DNA from: Platerodrilus igneus
Taxonomy: Eukaryota > Arthropoda > Insecta > Coleoptera > Lycidae
Direction of reading: 5' to 3'
Assembly (NCBI GenBank): GCA_036346225.1
Contig: JARFIW010000588.1
Span: forward strand, 4,159,501-4,223,500
DNA length: 64,000 bases
Below the pieces are notes generated by a model. The model did no database searches, was not told the DNA's origin, and saw only the letters and a program-made list of their open reading frames with translations. Within the stretch, counting starts at the first letter, position 1; the number at the start of each line of letters is the position of its first letter. The translations under genes were made by a program, and so were the position numbers. Positions 47,816-59,391 of the stretch are shown here, one piece after another.

Positions 47816-48324
47816 TAGAATGTTTACGGTATGTTAAGAAAAATGAAGCCCTCTATAATCGACACAATGATATCCACTCATTTGTACCCATAGTAAAATT
47901 AATCTAGTGGTGCCATATCAGCGGATTGAAAGAAGTAGGTCAGGAACAAATTACTTTGGGAGTATGTTATTTAACTCTTTGAGTGTGAATGTAAGAAATC
48001 TTCCGATATTAAAATTTAAAAAAAATATATAAAAAACTTGCTCTTAATATATGCTTTTTATAGCATTAAGGAGTTTCTTGATCGAACTAAATCTATAGAG
48101 ACTTACATAGATTCCTGAAATATAAATTCTCTTAATTTAAATTTTGTTAATTAAGCTCTAAATGGTTCTTAATTATAATTGTTATCTGAAAATATTTAAA
48201 ATTGACAATATACGATTCACTATTGTGACCTATGTATGTACATTTATAAATAAAAATAAATAAAATAAATAAGTTCACATAGGTTCATAAGAATAGTATC
48301 AAAATATTGTAGATAATTGTAGGA

Positions 48325-49276
48325 ACTAGTGCTGGCAATGAAATTCGATTAATCGATTAATCGAAAATCGCGGTTTTTAAAAATTAACAAATCGATTATT
48401 CGATTAATAGAATATTCGAATATTTGATTAAGCGAATTCAAATATTTGAATAATCGATTAGTCGACCAATAGACACACCTATTAGAAATAATGGGTAAAT
48501 AAAATACAGTTAAAAGAAAAATGGTTTGCTTTTATTTCTATTAAGAGGCAAGTCCTTACAGAACGAAAGTTCTTGTAAATTTAAAAATATAACAGTACAA
48601 AGACAAACATGTTGTAAAAGATTTATCCTAAAAGGAGTAATGCCTGTTTTATAATACAAGGGAAGACCCTCGATTCTACTTTAAACTAAACCTTCTAAGA
48701 ACTAATAAAACTTAAGGGTGTTCTGACCTGGGAACAGGAACCGGACTTGTATACAAAATTACAAATGATATATTTTTGTCATATAAACTGGAAATACATC
48801 CAACAACACCTATAATCACTGTTATTTGATTAACTGACTTGAATGAATTGGAAGATTAATTTTTTATTGTGTTAATTGACTATCATGATTCGTGACGTAT
48901 ATGTAATTCAGTTTGATTACCTAGTAGATTAAAATCAACTACCTACGTAAGTGTATAATAATATAGTAAGGAAACGCCTGTATTAATAGCTGTTCGATTT
49001 CCGATTACCTAAGTGGGTCCACTATTATAGTTTACAATTTAGTTGTTGCTTATTGAACTGCAAGCTCATAATTTTAAAATTATTTTATAAGTTTTTTTAG
49101 GAAGAGTTTAAATCAAATCCCTTTGGCTCTACCCTTAGCTAGATCGTTGGAAATTCCAACCGCATTACTCATAAAACCCGCCACCTGTTGGTCGACTAGT
49201 TTCCTCTTCAATCCTTCCTTATGTATTTCAACTTCACATTCACTTCTTTCACATCATAATGTATCTGGCAACAAAT
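48325..49276 (+). mobile_element. Putative hAT element 5' end
   Basis: AGTGCTGGCAATG at 48329 is followed by a run of ATTCGATTAATCGA-type words to about 48470. A TAGTGCTGGCAA-like end with ATTAATCGAT repeats is a common look of insect hAT termini. The next 800 bp are AT-rich. The hAT coding remnant begins at 53276 beyond an LTR element, so the two may be halves of one element. The 3' terminus was not found, so this is tentative. Confidence 0.45.
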
Positions 49277-49883
49277 TGTTACATGCAAAAATTGGCATTT
49301 TACAGTTTTAAATATGTGACTGAATCCCCGCCATTATTTTTAAAATAGACTTGTGCATTTCCATCATTTCGGACAGTTGCATTTGCACAAAAGGAATGCG
49401 CAGACGCGGAGTGATGGCGCAAGTGCGCGGTGTGTGACACGACAGGATTAGTCAACGAGACGTCGAACAGTGCGTTCCTTTGTCTTTTCTCTTTCAGAAT
49501 GTAGGTTTCCCTTTATCTCTACCTTCTATCGTTACCTTCACCTTATTCCTTCGTCCTGCCTACAAACAGAGGAAGAGGAAAGACATTAAATCTGGTTTCA
49601 ACGAGGGCATAACGTAACCCAAGCCCAAACGAGATACATGGAAATCAACATGGCCCCTGTGCAAGGATGACAGCGAAATCGTGAAGGGTTCCACATTTTT
49701 GGGTGAGTGCTTTTTATCTCTTTTAGGGTGCATTTTGTATCACTGTAAACATATTTGGCATGTGATACAATTTGACACGAAATTATGTCGTAATATCTTT
49801 GTTGTGCAATAATGTGAAAGTGGATAGTACCAGTGTTGCCAACTGTGGAAGTGGCTCTGAACGCTAGACGCGGGGGTGTAACA
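49277..49883. repeat. LTR (left) of the 3.9-kb element
   Basis: 607 bp, TGTTAC...GTAACA ends with a 6-bp inverted match. A GC-(A)AAAATTGGC hairpin lies at the start. It is followed by CCCGCCATTATTTTTAAAAT, shared by the related copies. Confidence 0.7.
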
Positions 49884-50867
49884 GTGCCGCCTAAACGTTG
49901 CGTTGAAAATTTGTCTTCATCTCCGATTTATCTTATAAGGGTTAGTTTAGAATATCTTTGTAGAAATTGGGTTTTTTCACTCAAAAATAATAAAAAAATT
50001 ATAATTTTTTAAATTTTTAATGGCTTTTGAATAGAAGAAATATAATCTGGCGACATTGCATTTGGCAACATCTATTTTATGTTGGCGTGACATTGAATGC
50101 AGTTGAAATGTCAATCTGAAGCATTTTAGTCGGCCATGCTTGAACAGTGTTTGTTTACCTTTCATATAACTTATTTCTAACTGAATTAATTGGCATTTTC
50201 CCGTATAAAAACAGTATTTATATTTTAAATTCTCTTAAATAATTACTTAACCTAATTTAGGATGAAACTAAAGCATATACCTTCCAAATGTGTTTAGCAA
50301 ATTACATAACCTCACTTCTAGGTGGAAACATGTGCTTTTGGATTAAATAATTTTTTCTGTAAGTATTCTACCATAGATATAAACCTATATGATTAAAAAA
50401 AAATCTCCTTAAAATGACATTAAACTTAGTTGTTTAGGTAACTCATATTTTATCTTACTTTACCATAATTCTAAAGTGTTCGCTTACAATCTAAAGAATT
50501 AACTATAAGTTACAAATTCCTTCTTAAAGAAAATTTTGTCCGTAAATACAGCTAACGCAATCAACTGAATTCTTATCTTGGTATATCTATACCTTCTAAA
50601 ACATTGTTATATCCGCTTTCTTAAATACTACAATAGTCAGGTTGATGATAATGTTTTACATTTAAGTTCATTTACTATCCCCTTTAGTTACGATGGTTGT
50701 TGATAAATTCCTCGATATAAAAGTAATACGTTAATAATTTGGTATACTGTTTTTTTCTGTAAAGGTATCGCTAGATTATTGCTTTTGTGTAGTGAGCATA
50801 ATTTTATTTTGATACCTAATTTTTTATTTATATCGATATTGCTACGCAGCATTTTAAGATCTATTTG

Positions 50868-51085
50868 GTCTAGGCAAGACTTGTCGTCATGGTTAGTCGC
50901 TCAGCAGTATGTTAGTCTAGACGAAACTCATGAAGAGTTGGTCGCCCAGCATTACATAAGTCTAGACGAGACTTGTGGTAAGTTTGTCGCTCTAGTAATT
51001 TTCGAATTATTTTTTGGGGATGATGTTGAAGTTTTTCTTTATTAGTCTAGGTGAAGCTCAAAGGAGGGCTTGTCCCCCTAGCAAT
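50868..51085. repeat. Tandem repeat, about 3-4 units of 60 bp, inside the LTR element
   Basis: Units carry TTAGTCTAGACGARACT followed by TTGTCGCTC/TTGGTCGCCC and AGCA. The same words recur at about 50868, 50930, 50990 and, degenerate, 51045. The open frame across it (YVSLDETHEELVAQ, YISLDETCGKFVAL) is a by-product of the repeat. Confidence 0.65.
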
Positions 51086-52578
51086 TATATGCGTTGTAAG
51101 ATATATTTTTTGTTCTTCAACAATTTTGTTATCAGTAAATCGAGTCTTAATTACCGCTATTTCTTCATATATCGATTCAGACCACACTAGGGGGGGGGGA
51201 TGACTTTAAAATCGCTCAAGTTTTGCGTACATGCAAAATTTTTCACGTTTTATTTCTTTAACGGTTTCTATTCCTGCTATGAATTAGTTAATTTTATTTA
51301 TCCATTTTTTTTCTTATACAGCACGTACCTTCTACATGTTTGGCTTATATACCTTAAAATGCTATTTTTTTTGCTACCTGTTGACTTTTCCTTGAATTTA
51401 TTGTTAGCCACATATCCGTTTATTATTTAGATTCCCCAGTATAACTTTGTTCCTTCATTTAATTAATCCTCGCACCTTTTCTACACCATATTATTTTGTT
51501 TTCAGCATTTATCTTACATTGTATAATTTTGTGGTGATTGTCATAATTTTGGTTGCAATAACTCATTGAATTTTTATGATTGGTTTTAGCTGATGTTTTG
51601 AGTGGATGCTTTTTCTTTGGACTCCCATAGGAGACGCGGCCTATGCTATTGTAAGTAATAGTCCATATTCGCAGTTGCAAAAAACTAGGAGTTCCCTATT
51701 CCATGCGTTTTTCTTCTGAATTATTACAGTCGCCCACTTTATCCTTTATCATTACTTGTTTTCTCCTTCTACTAAGTCATCATAACATATAAACATTTTT
51801 GTTGTTGTTTTTTATTGAACTTCGTGGTGATGTGCTATTGCTTTTTATTGATATCTTATCGAATTCTCGGTTGTTTTAGCATATTGGGACAGTGTTTGTA
51901 TTTAATTGCTTATAGACGTAGGAATTATTTTTTGAATATTGAGTGAAGAAGCTAACCTGATGGTAGGAATGAAATTTGTTAGGTTAGTAATGTAAGAAAT
52001 TAGTAAGATGGTACTGTTGGTAAATTTGTTAATTCACAACCACGTCATGAACAAGTTTTGATGTGTATTGTTTATTAAACCAAAGTACCAGTACATAAAA
52101 ATTTGCTAAAGTGCATTGTAACTTGCTCTTTTGGACATTTTGAAATTTGGGCATTTTCTTGCCAAAGGAAAAACAGTTTATATGCAATACTTATGTGCGT
52201 ATGCACTTAAAAAACTGTAATGTTAGCTTTAGTTATAGTACATATGTTAGGCGACTTGTCGCTATTGTTTTAGTTTTAGTAGTGTTTCGTGCTCTCCTAC
52301 AAATTTGTGCTGTCGATTATAACTGCGCCACATTAAAGACTCGTGTGTGCATTTATAAATGTAGTTCATAAACAATGGGGCTACACATTTTGTTTCCTAG
52401 TTAATCGTAAGACGTGTTATCAGTTGAAAAAACCAGGTGGCGCCTAAAATAAACATTTCTAGAATTTAAGTTAGGGTATATGTAGGTTAGTTAGGATTTA
52501 GGTTTTAAGCTTTTACCGTGCTAAGAGTCATTTTCTTTTTTAAAGATTTTTTCTCTTCTTTTATGGCTTTGTCGCGAT

Positions 52579-53194
52579 TGTTACATGCCAAAATTGGCAT
52601 TTTACAGTTTTAAATATGTGACTGAATTCCCGCCATTATTTTTAAAATAGACTTGTGCATTTTTGTCATTTCGGACAGTTGCGTTTGCGCAAAAGGAATG
52701 CGCAGACGCGGAATGATGAGTAAGTGCACGGTGTGTGACACGATAGGATTAGCCAACGAGACGTCGAACAGTGAGGTTTACCTGTGTCGTTCCTTTGTCT
52801 TTTCTCTTTCAGAATGTTGGTTTCCCTTTATCTCTACCTTCTATCGGTGCCTTCACCTTATTCCTTCGTCCTGCCTACAAACAGAAGAAGAGGGAAGACA
52901 TTAAATCTGGTTTCGCGATGGCATAACGTAACCCACGCCCACACGAGATACATGGAAATCAACATGGTCCCTGTGCAAGGATGACCGCGAAATCGTTAAG
53001 AGTTCCGCATTTTTGGGTGAGTGCTTTTTATCTTTTTTAGAGTGCATCTGTATCACTGTCGACATATTTGGCATGTGATACAATTTGACACGAAATTATG
53101 TCGTAATATCTTTGTTGTGCAATAATGTGAACGTGGATAGTGCCAGTGTTGCCAACTGTGGAAGTGGCTCTGAACGCGACCCCGGAGTATAACA
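52579..53194. repeat. LTR (right) of the 3.9-kb element
   Basis: 616 bp, closely similar to 49277-49883 along its length, with small indels. It is the better-preserved copy of the TGCCAAAATTGGCA hairpin at the 5' end. AAAT follows. Confidence 0.7.
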
Positions 53195-53275
53195 AAATGC
53201 TACTTGAGGTCGTGTTGAGATTGAGTTGAGATGTTGTAAAGTGTGTTTTCCATTTCAGTCTGTGATTGAAAAGTT

Positions 53276-54400
53276 TATTATGAGCGAGATTTGGAAGTTT
53301 TTCGTTAAATCGGACATTAGAAAATATGTGACATGTAACATTTGTAAAACAAAGCTTAAATATTATGGAAGTACATCCTGCATGTGGAATCATACCAAAA
53401 ATAAGCACCAGCATAATATTGTTTCATATTCACATAATTCGAGTGCCGTTGTAGAATTGGACGTGGTATTAAATGAGTGCATCGCTAGTTTCTCAAAGTC
53501 TCCCTACTCTCGATCTAGAAGCAGGTACATAATACCTTACATTGTAATAACCGATTTTATATTTAATGTTTTGTAAGTAAAGATATATCATACGAGTACA
53601 AACTACAAAGTATATACAGTACGATATCACCCTAGAATTTTGATTTTGTATCTTTTTCGTAAGACAACTTGTTCAGAAACATCTGAAAACAATAAATTAT
53701 TAAAATCTCTGTCTTTCAAAAGCACTGCGATGTGTCGTATATACCAAGTGATGAATTTTATAAATTCCAGTTTTTTAATGTTTACAGAAGTCCTGCAAGA
53801 ATTTCTGATAATGCATCACTAGAAAATATGACTGGCGGTCGTTCAGAGTCGGACTCTGATTACCAAGTGTCAAACCCATCATTCAGACAAAGAAAAATTA
53901 CAGAAGTATTTTTTACGAATAAAATGAACAGAAATAGGCAGGAGTTGTTTACATGAGTCTATTGCATACATGATTGCCCAGGACATGTTACCTCTTTCTT
54001 TTGTGGAAGGAAAAGGTTTCCAAAAATTTATACAAACCAACCTTCCTCTTATCAAAATACCTTTCAGGAATACTATTAAATCGCGACTAATGTTGCTATA
54101 TGAAACAGAAAAAAAGGATTTAGGTTGCAATAAATAAATTGACCAGTGTTTCTTTAACTGCTGATCTCTGGACAGCGCGAAACAACGATCAATACATAAC
54201 AATAACTCTTCTTGCAATAGATAGTGACTGGGAACCAATTAACTACACCATAAGCACAAATGCCATTTATGAACGCCACATTGCCGATAACATTTCATCA
54301 ATCATTGAAAAAACTATAAATGAATGAAGCCTTCACAACAAAGTTCTTGCGGTCGTAACTATTGCCAATTAATATCAACTGTTTTACTTATCTCTTTTAA
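53276..54400 (+). pseudogene. hAT-family transposase remnant with BED zinc finger
   Basis: From 53279 the frame reads MSEIWKFFVKSDIRKYVTCN, ICKTKLKYYGSTSCMWNHTK and NKHQ, a BED finger (C-x2-C...H-x4-5-H) as in ZBED-type hAT transposases. A possible intron (donor near 53525, acceptor TTTACAG near 53786) leads to SPARISDNASLENM and RQRKITEVFFTNK. In further frames ESIAYMIAQDMLPLSFVEGK, IPFRNTIKSRLMLLYE and SVSLTADLWTARNNDQYITI (the hAT catalytic-region motif with DLWT) are seen, then HIADNISSIIEKTINE and VLAVVTIAN in the place of VVTDNA. The region ends near 54400 without the C-terminal dimerisation domain. Several stops and shifts make it inactive. Confidence 0.8.
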
Positions 54401-55555
54401 CGTAAATTAAATTACCAATTTATGCAAACGTAAAAGCATCTTTTTATTATTAGAGTTGTCAGCTTGTCGAAGACTAATAGCGACGTACACTTGTTGAAAA
54501 CTAAGAGCGACTTCAGCTTGTTGAAACATCAGAGAGCCTCCAACCAAACTCCTGGGGCTTATATCTCTCCCCCCCGCCTCTAAAATCCTGTTAATTCTTG
54601 AAATTTTCTTCAATACAAACATTCGAACGTATACAACATTTCCAACTGCCACAATTTTACAAAAACAACCCTCTACCGTGCACAAACTTCCTTGTATTTT
54701 TCCTAACCGAAAACACATTCAATAACACTTCTTCGAAAATCACTTGAAGCTACCAATTGTGCACACGTTACCAACTTGTTTTGCTGTATTTTGAACACCC
54801 CACTCTAAATAACCTTATCCGAACCCCAAGGCTGGCGTTTTAAACTACTCCTCCCCCTTAGCACGTGTTATACCCATCTCACTCATCCATTCATACTCAC
54901 ATCAACTATCTCTCTTATACTGTTTTCAAGCTTCGTTATAACGGACAACAGCTGTTGCCAACCCACACCATTTCTGCATATGCTCAAGTTTATTATTGTT
55001 CTTAAGAAGCTATAAATTTCACTTTAGCGCAGCTAATTGACACTGGAACTAAAACTACCTGGAATTTGCTGTTGTTTGTGCAGTCTTATCTCTCCTATTT
55101 TACACGGAAAATATAAACGGTTTATCTTCACTATTTAAAATGACGGTTTGCAACGAGCTAAAAGCTTTTCAGATATCTCTCCTTCCAATTTGTTTGTAAT
55201 TTAATAATACTAGGAAACCAAACAGTTTGAAATAAGTTAAAGCTTTTTAGAAAATATTTCTACAATCTACATTTATTAAATACGACAGTTACTGTGTTTA
55301 TAACTTTGAAATGTAAGTGCTGTCTTACACATGGTGTTTCTAATATGCAATGCGCTTTATCTTTATGAGTAATTGTCTCTAAAGAATTATGACATTTATA
55401 TTTGAGCTTCCTGAAATGCGTTCTCAAAAATTATTAATTTTAAAACTATTTAAAATAAAAGCGTTTCAAAGTGGTTTGCTGTATTTCCACATGCTGACTC
55501 ATAAAATAGACTGCAAATTGAAAAGTAATGCCCTTTTAGCCCAAATATTGCAGTA
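54401..55555. other. Intron 3 sequence, nothing recognised
   Basis: No motif. It may include the lost 3' part of the hAT element. Confidence 0.4.
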
Positions 55556-55863
55556 ATATATATATATATATATATATATATCCAAAAACTCGGCAACGGA
55601 CAATTAACTTTTGCGATACGTATTAAAAGCGGTGCGCCGTCACATTAAAAAATTCATATCTCAGAAAAAAATTGGTATTCCCGCGTTTTGACATATATAC
55701 AAGGTGTACCACATAGTAAGCTAACTTTTTGAAAAATTTCAGCCTCCTGCGTTTTCCCAAAAACTCGGCAACGGACAATTAGCTTTTGCTATACGTACTG
55801 AAAACGGTGCGCCCTCACATTAAAAAATTCATATCTCAGAAAAAAATTGGTACTCCCGCGTTT

Positions 55864-55906
<43 letters not shown>

Positions 55907-56203
55907 GTACCACTTAGTAAGCTAACTTTTTGAAAAATTTCAGCCTCTTGCGTTTTTCCAAAAACTCGGTAACACACAATTAACTTTTGCTTTACGTACT
56001 GAAAGCGATGCGCCGTCACATTGAAAAATTCACATCTCCGAAAAAAATTGGTACTCCCGCGGTTTGACATATATACAAGATGCACCACATAGTAAGCTCA
56101 CTTTTTGAAAAATTTCAGCCTCCTGCGTTTCTGCAAAAACTCGGCAACGGACAATTAACTTTTGCTATACGTATTAAAAGCTGTGCGCCGTCACAATAAA
56201 AAA

Positions 56204-56236
<33 letters not shown>
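55556..56236. repeat. Satellite-like tandem array, four units of about 175-200 bp
   Basis: The word CAAAAACTCGGCAACGGACA occurs at about 55583, 55758, 55959 (variant) and 56134, giving periods of about 175, 201 and 175. Each unit then has GTGCGCCGTCACATTAAAAA, ATCTCAGAAAAAAATTGGTA, CTCCCGCGTTTTGA and AAGGTGTACCACATAGTAAG. A (TA)n run sits in the middle of the second unit (55867-55902), and further TA runs border the array (55556-55580, 56208-56236), which explains the length differences. No coding content. Confidence 0.88.
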
Positions 56237-56239
<3 letters not shown>

Positions 56240-56644
56240 GCTGTGAAATTAGTAGCTAATCGTAGATATATAAGATCATTTTAAAATTATTATACACGAT
56301 GTGTAGGTAGTTCAACCAAATAATTATTTTTACTTTGATTAATTTCTTATTACATAAATACAAACGATAGACATTTCAGTTCAGAAATGCATACATAATA
56401 ATTTTAAACATAAAAAACTTATAATTACTCACAGTTTTATTTCAGGTTATTCACCAATGCAAATTTTTTTCTTGCAACCATTTGTTAGGTTATCCAACTA
56501 CAGAAATTCTCTTGCTCTAACACATCACGAAATTCCAATTTACTGGAAGAGCGAGCTCTCCAGTTTCTAACCTCTTTTTCCATATGGTCATTATGAAATT
56601 ATATCCATGCCCCGCGCCTGTGTGCACCCACCCTGCATCTGCCG

Positions 56645-56957
56645 GTGTATTTTACTGGCGGCTCCATGGTATGTGTGTGATTACTACGCCGGTCTCAGGT
56701 TCGAATCCCGACACGGTCCGCTTGAAAAATGTTAGGCGAGCAAAGTTCACAAAAAATACACCCTCGTTTGAATGAGAGGTAAAATGGAGGTCCCGTGTGT
56801 GAGTGTTGTCACGCACGTTAAAGATCCCTACCTTGCTTGGAACAGTAAGGGTTCGGCAAAATTCCAAATTTTTCCAGGTAAAAAAAAACTCGCTACCTGG
56901 CCAATGTAGTACCTTCAGGTGGAGCATTGGAAAATCACATGTAAGGTGTATTTTACT
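56645..56957 (+). mobile_element. tRNA-derived SINE, copy 2
   Basis: The head starts GGCGGCTCCATGGTATGTGT, with box B GGTTCGAATCC about 45 bases on. The body matches the copy at 11191-11513 in inverted orientation through CACGGTCCGCTTGAAAAATG, the TTAAAGATCCCTACCTTGCT block, and a 3' end with ATGTAAG. GTGTATTTTACT occurs at both edges (56645-56656 and 56946-56957). Box A is degraded. Confidence 0.8.
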
Positions 56958-58078
56958 CATGTCCATTACTGCATATTTCCTCGCGGGAATGCATTCAAGT
57001 TCTTCGTAGAGCTCTGTACTTTCAATTTCACTTTTAACTTGTTCTCATACCACCCCCAACTACGGGTCCCATCCACATTTTACAAATTCTGATAATGATT
57101 AATTTCTAATTTATGTTGTATATAATGATTGGCATTTAACTCCCCTTTAACTTCTTATGTTGTCAACGGGTTTTTGTCATAGTAGTCTTCCTATTGAGTT
57201 TATGGAATGAAGTCCAGGGAAGGTGCTTTGTAATATCATGTGATTTACTTAGGTTAATGTTTGTGCTTTCTTCTGTTTTTACACTATAAAATGAATATAT
57301 TGTAACATATTGTGTGAAATGATTAAATTATATCAACAATCTGATATCCACGAATGTTCACTATTCAACATCTGGGATTTTACATTGTAAACTATAGTTA
57401 TAATTATTTTGGTGTATTATTAAACGGAATTATTTTTGATAGAGGCTTTCTTAATTGTATGTGAGAAATGCTTAACATTGAAATCTGTTTTCTCAGTGGT
57501 TTTAAAATAATTTATGAACCAGGGCGTCGTCCTAATATGTATTTTACCATAAATAACTTTCTGATTTCATGGTTTGAGTTTATTACTTTAATTATACTAA
57601 CTGTTCTAATTTGAAATTATATTTTAAAACAGAAGAATAAAATAGCATGCTTAATTGATAATAACTATTCATGAAATCTACTTTACAAGGTGCGTCATAT
57701 TTTATTTGTTCATTCAACTTAAATAAATTTTCCTTATCCATTTAATATTACAGCTAGCGCAACATGCATGTGATTAGAAAAGTTTATACCATCAACATTT
57801 TGAAATCAAAAAGAAATTTTTATTTTATTCATCAGTTAGAGTACAGTGTAAGAGGCATACAAACATAAAAATACTTCCATTATTCTACTATCTGGTGATA
57901 GTAAATATTTGGATATGAGTTTTTTAAGTTCAACAAAAGCTTAATAAAAAGATACTAATTATTAGATAACTAACAAACCTAACACCGAAGTTGCCAACAT
58001 TTTTTCATGTACGATTTTATTTTAATTCTAAAATTGCCATAATTCTATTTATAATTTTTCTTTATTTTTAAATTTTAG
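56958..58078. other. End of intron 3, nothing recognised
   Basis: AT-rich, no motif or repeat boundary seen. It ends at the BDP1 exon 4 acceptor. Confidence 0.45.
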
Positions 58079-58746
58079 TCAAAAGACAGTAAAAGTAAAT
58101 GATGAGAAAGTAAAGGAGGAGAAAGTAAAGGAGGAGAAAGTAAAGGAGGAGACAGTAAAGGGGGAGAAAGTAAAGGAAGAGGAAGTAAAGGATGAAACAT
58201 CTAAAGATTCATCACAGCTTGAGCATACAGAGTCTTTTGAAAGCAATAAGGAAAATGAACTTGTAACGGATGACGAAGGTGATGGCATTCCAGCACCACA
58301 AATTAAAATTGGTATTAATGGTGAAATTATAATAGACGAAAAAAGTTTAGTTATTGAAAATGCACAAACACGTAAATCACGAGAGCAATTGCAAAAATCA
58401 GATATTGTTGATGGAGATTTTGATACAGGATATGGTGTATTTAAACGAGTAAAACGAACCAAAGAATGGACAAAACCTGAGACCATACACTTTTATAAGG
58501 CTCTCAATATTTTAGGAACTGATTTTACGTTAATGTCTGAATTTTTTCATAATCGTACTAGAAGAGAATTAAAAATGAAGTTTAAAAAGGAAGAACGATA
58601 TAATTTAGCATTGGTTGATAAAGCATTAGCACAGCAATCACATTTTGATATGGTAGAGCTGCGCCATGACCTTGAGAAACTAAAACTGTTATTGGAGCCT
58701 GATCCTGAAACGTCGGCGATGTTAAAGAAAACTGAAGAATTTTTAA
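58079..58746 (+). CDS. BDP1: BDP1, exon 4: SANT/Myb domain
   Basis: The acceptor AATTTTAG precedes 58079 and the phase matches exon 3. It encodes residues 1279-1502. The exon opens with a Lys/Glu repeat built on a 15-bp unit (KVKEE, about 58089-58190). It then has the BDP1 signature PAPQIKIGINGEIIIDEKSL (about 1350-1370) and the SANT domain (about 1405-1460): EWTKPETIHFYKALNILGTD, FTLMSEFFHNRTRRELKMKF, KKEERYNLALVDKAL. In TFIIIB this domain contacts the BRF1-TBP-DNA complex, and the RTRRELKxKFKKEE block is highly diagnostic for BDP1. The donor is probably GTATTA at 58747. It is weak, but it gives phase agreement with exon 5 and a 55-bp intron. Without splicing the frame would end 10 codons later. 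Confidence 0.93.
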
Positions 58747-58801
58747 GTATTATTATTAAATTTACATCTACTTTTTAATTATTTATTTCTTATTTTTACA
58801 G

Positions 58802-59391
58802 AACTCACACGGAAGAAAAAGAAAATGAGAAGTACTACAGTATTTAAAAAGCAACGAAAGTTTTCTCAGAAGTCAGAAGATGATGTAAAGTCTCATTTCC
58901 GTTTAACTGGTGAAGAAGAAAAAAAACATACCAAACCACCAAAGCCCAAAAAGAAATATAAGCCTAAAGTGAACAAATACACAAAAAAACGATCTGAACT
59001 TAACATATTTAAGCCTACACGTTCAGGCCGCGTTCCAAAACCAAAGCACCCTTTTGATTCGTACGATTCTTTGATTAAACATACACGACGTAAAACTAAT
59101 TGTGAATCTGATGATGAACAAAATCAGTTACTGCCTGGTTCGCTTATGATTATTTCATACCCGACATCTACAGGTCAACCATGCTTTAAAGTATTTATGG
59201 TAACTGGAGATCAAAAACAAGTACCAATTACCTTAACAGACGATGTTTTAAATAATATAACAAAATGCACTACAGTTCCAACAGAAGACACGAAAGCTGA
59301 ACAACTGTTAGCAGAGTCACCAAAAATGGATGAGTCGAATGTAGACAGTGATAATGAAGAAGCCGATGTGAAAATATTAAAAAATGAATAG
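58802..59391 (+). CDS. BDP1: BDP1, exon 5: basic C-terminal tail
   Basis: The acceptor TTTTTACAG precedes 58802. The first two bases complete Lys1502, then LTRKKKKMRSTTVFKKQRK follows. The tail is strongly basic (KPPKPKKKYKPKVNKYTKK), contains a PTRSGRVPKPKHPFDSYDSL box of the kind seen near arthropod BDP1 C-termini, and ends in an acidic region (SDNEEADVKILKNE). TAG lies at 59389-59391. With this exon the total is 5,094 bases, exactly 1,698 codons including stop, which supports the whole exon chain. The basic tract may act as a nuclear localisation signal, but that is inference. Confidence 0.88.

Larger units (their letters stand above)
44080..48272 (+). mobile_element. LINE family D, near full length, inactive
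   Basis: It lies in BDP1 intron 3, same strand as the gene. ORF1 begins about 44095 with a PHD-like cysteine pattern (NCSYC, LCNVC, then in another frame CVQCKNCKSIFHRSC), followed by a coiled coil (44340-44530). ORF1 continues to about 45285. The APE domain runs 45360-45980, the RT 46800-47450 and the C-terminal region to about 47990. It ends in an A-rich tail, AAATAAAAATAAATAAAATA, near 48272. Multiple shifts and stops separate the domains. The order fits a Jockey/CR1-like element, distinct from families A-C. Confidence 0.88.
49277..53194. mobile_element. Non-coding LTR element (3.9 kb) with paired LTRs
   Basis: Direct repeats lie at 49277-49883 and 52579-53194, both starting TGTTACATGC and ending in TAACA (GTGTAACA and GTATAACA). 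They bound 2.7 kb with no gag or pol motif. AAAT flanks both outer edges (49273-49276 and 53195-53198), a probable 4-bp target duplication. I see no classic polypurine tract before the second repeat and no TGG primer site after the first, so strand and class are uncertain. It may be a non-autonomous LARD-like element. Sequence beyond the first LTR (to about 50430) is shared with 61518-62560. Confidence 0.65.

Noticed and set aside
50779..51045. A protein with a repeated SLDETxxELVAQ motif
   Set aside because: The frame follows a non-coding 60-bp tandem repeat inside the LTR element and has no continuation.
58079..58486. Minus-strand 135-residue frame with FTFSSFTFSS repeats
   Set aside because: It is the antisense of the KVKEE repeat and the coding strand of BDP1 exon 4.
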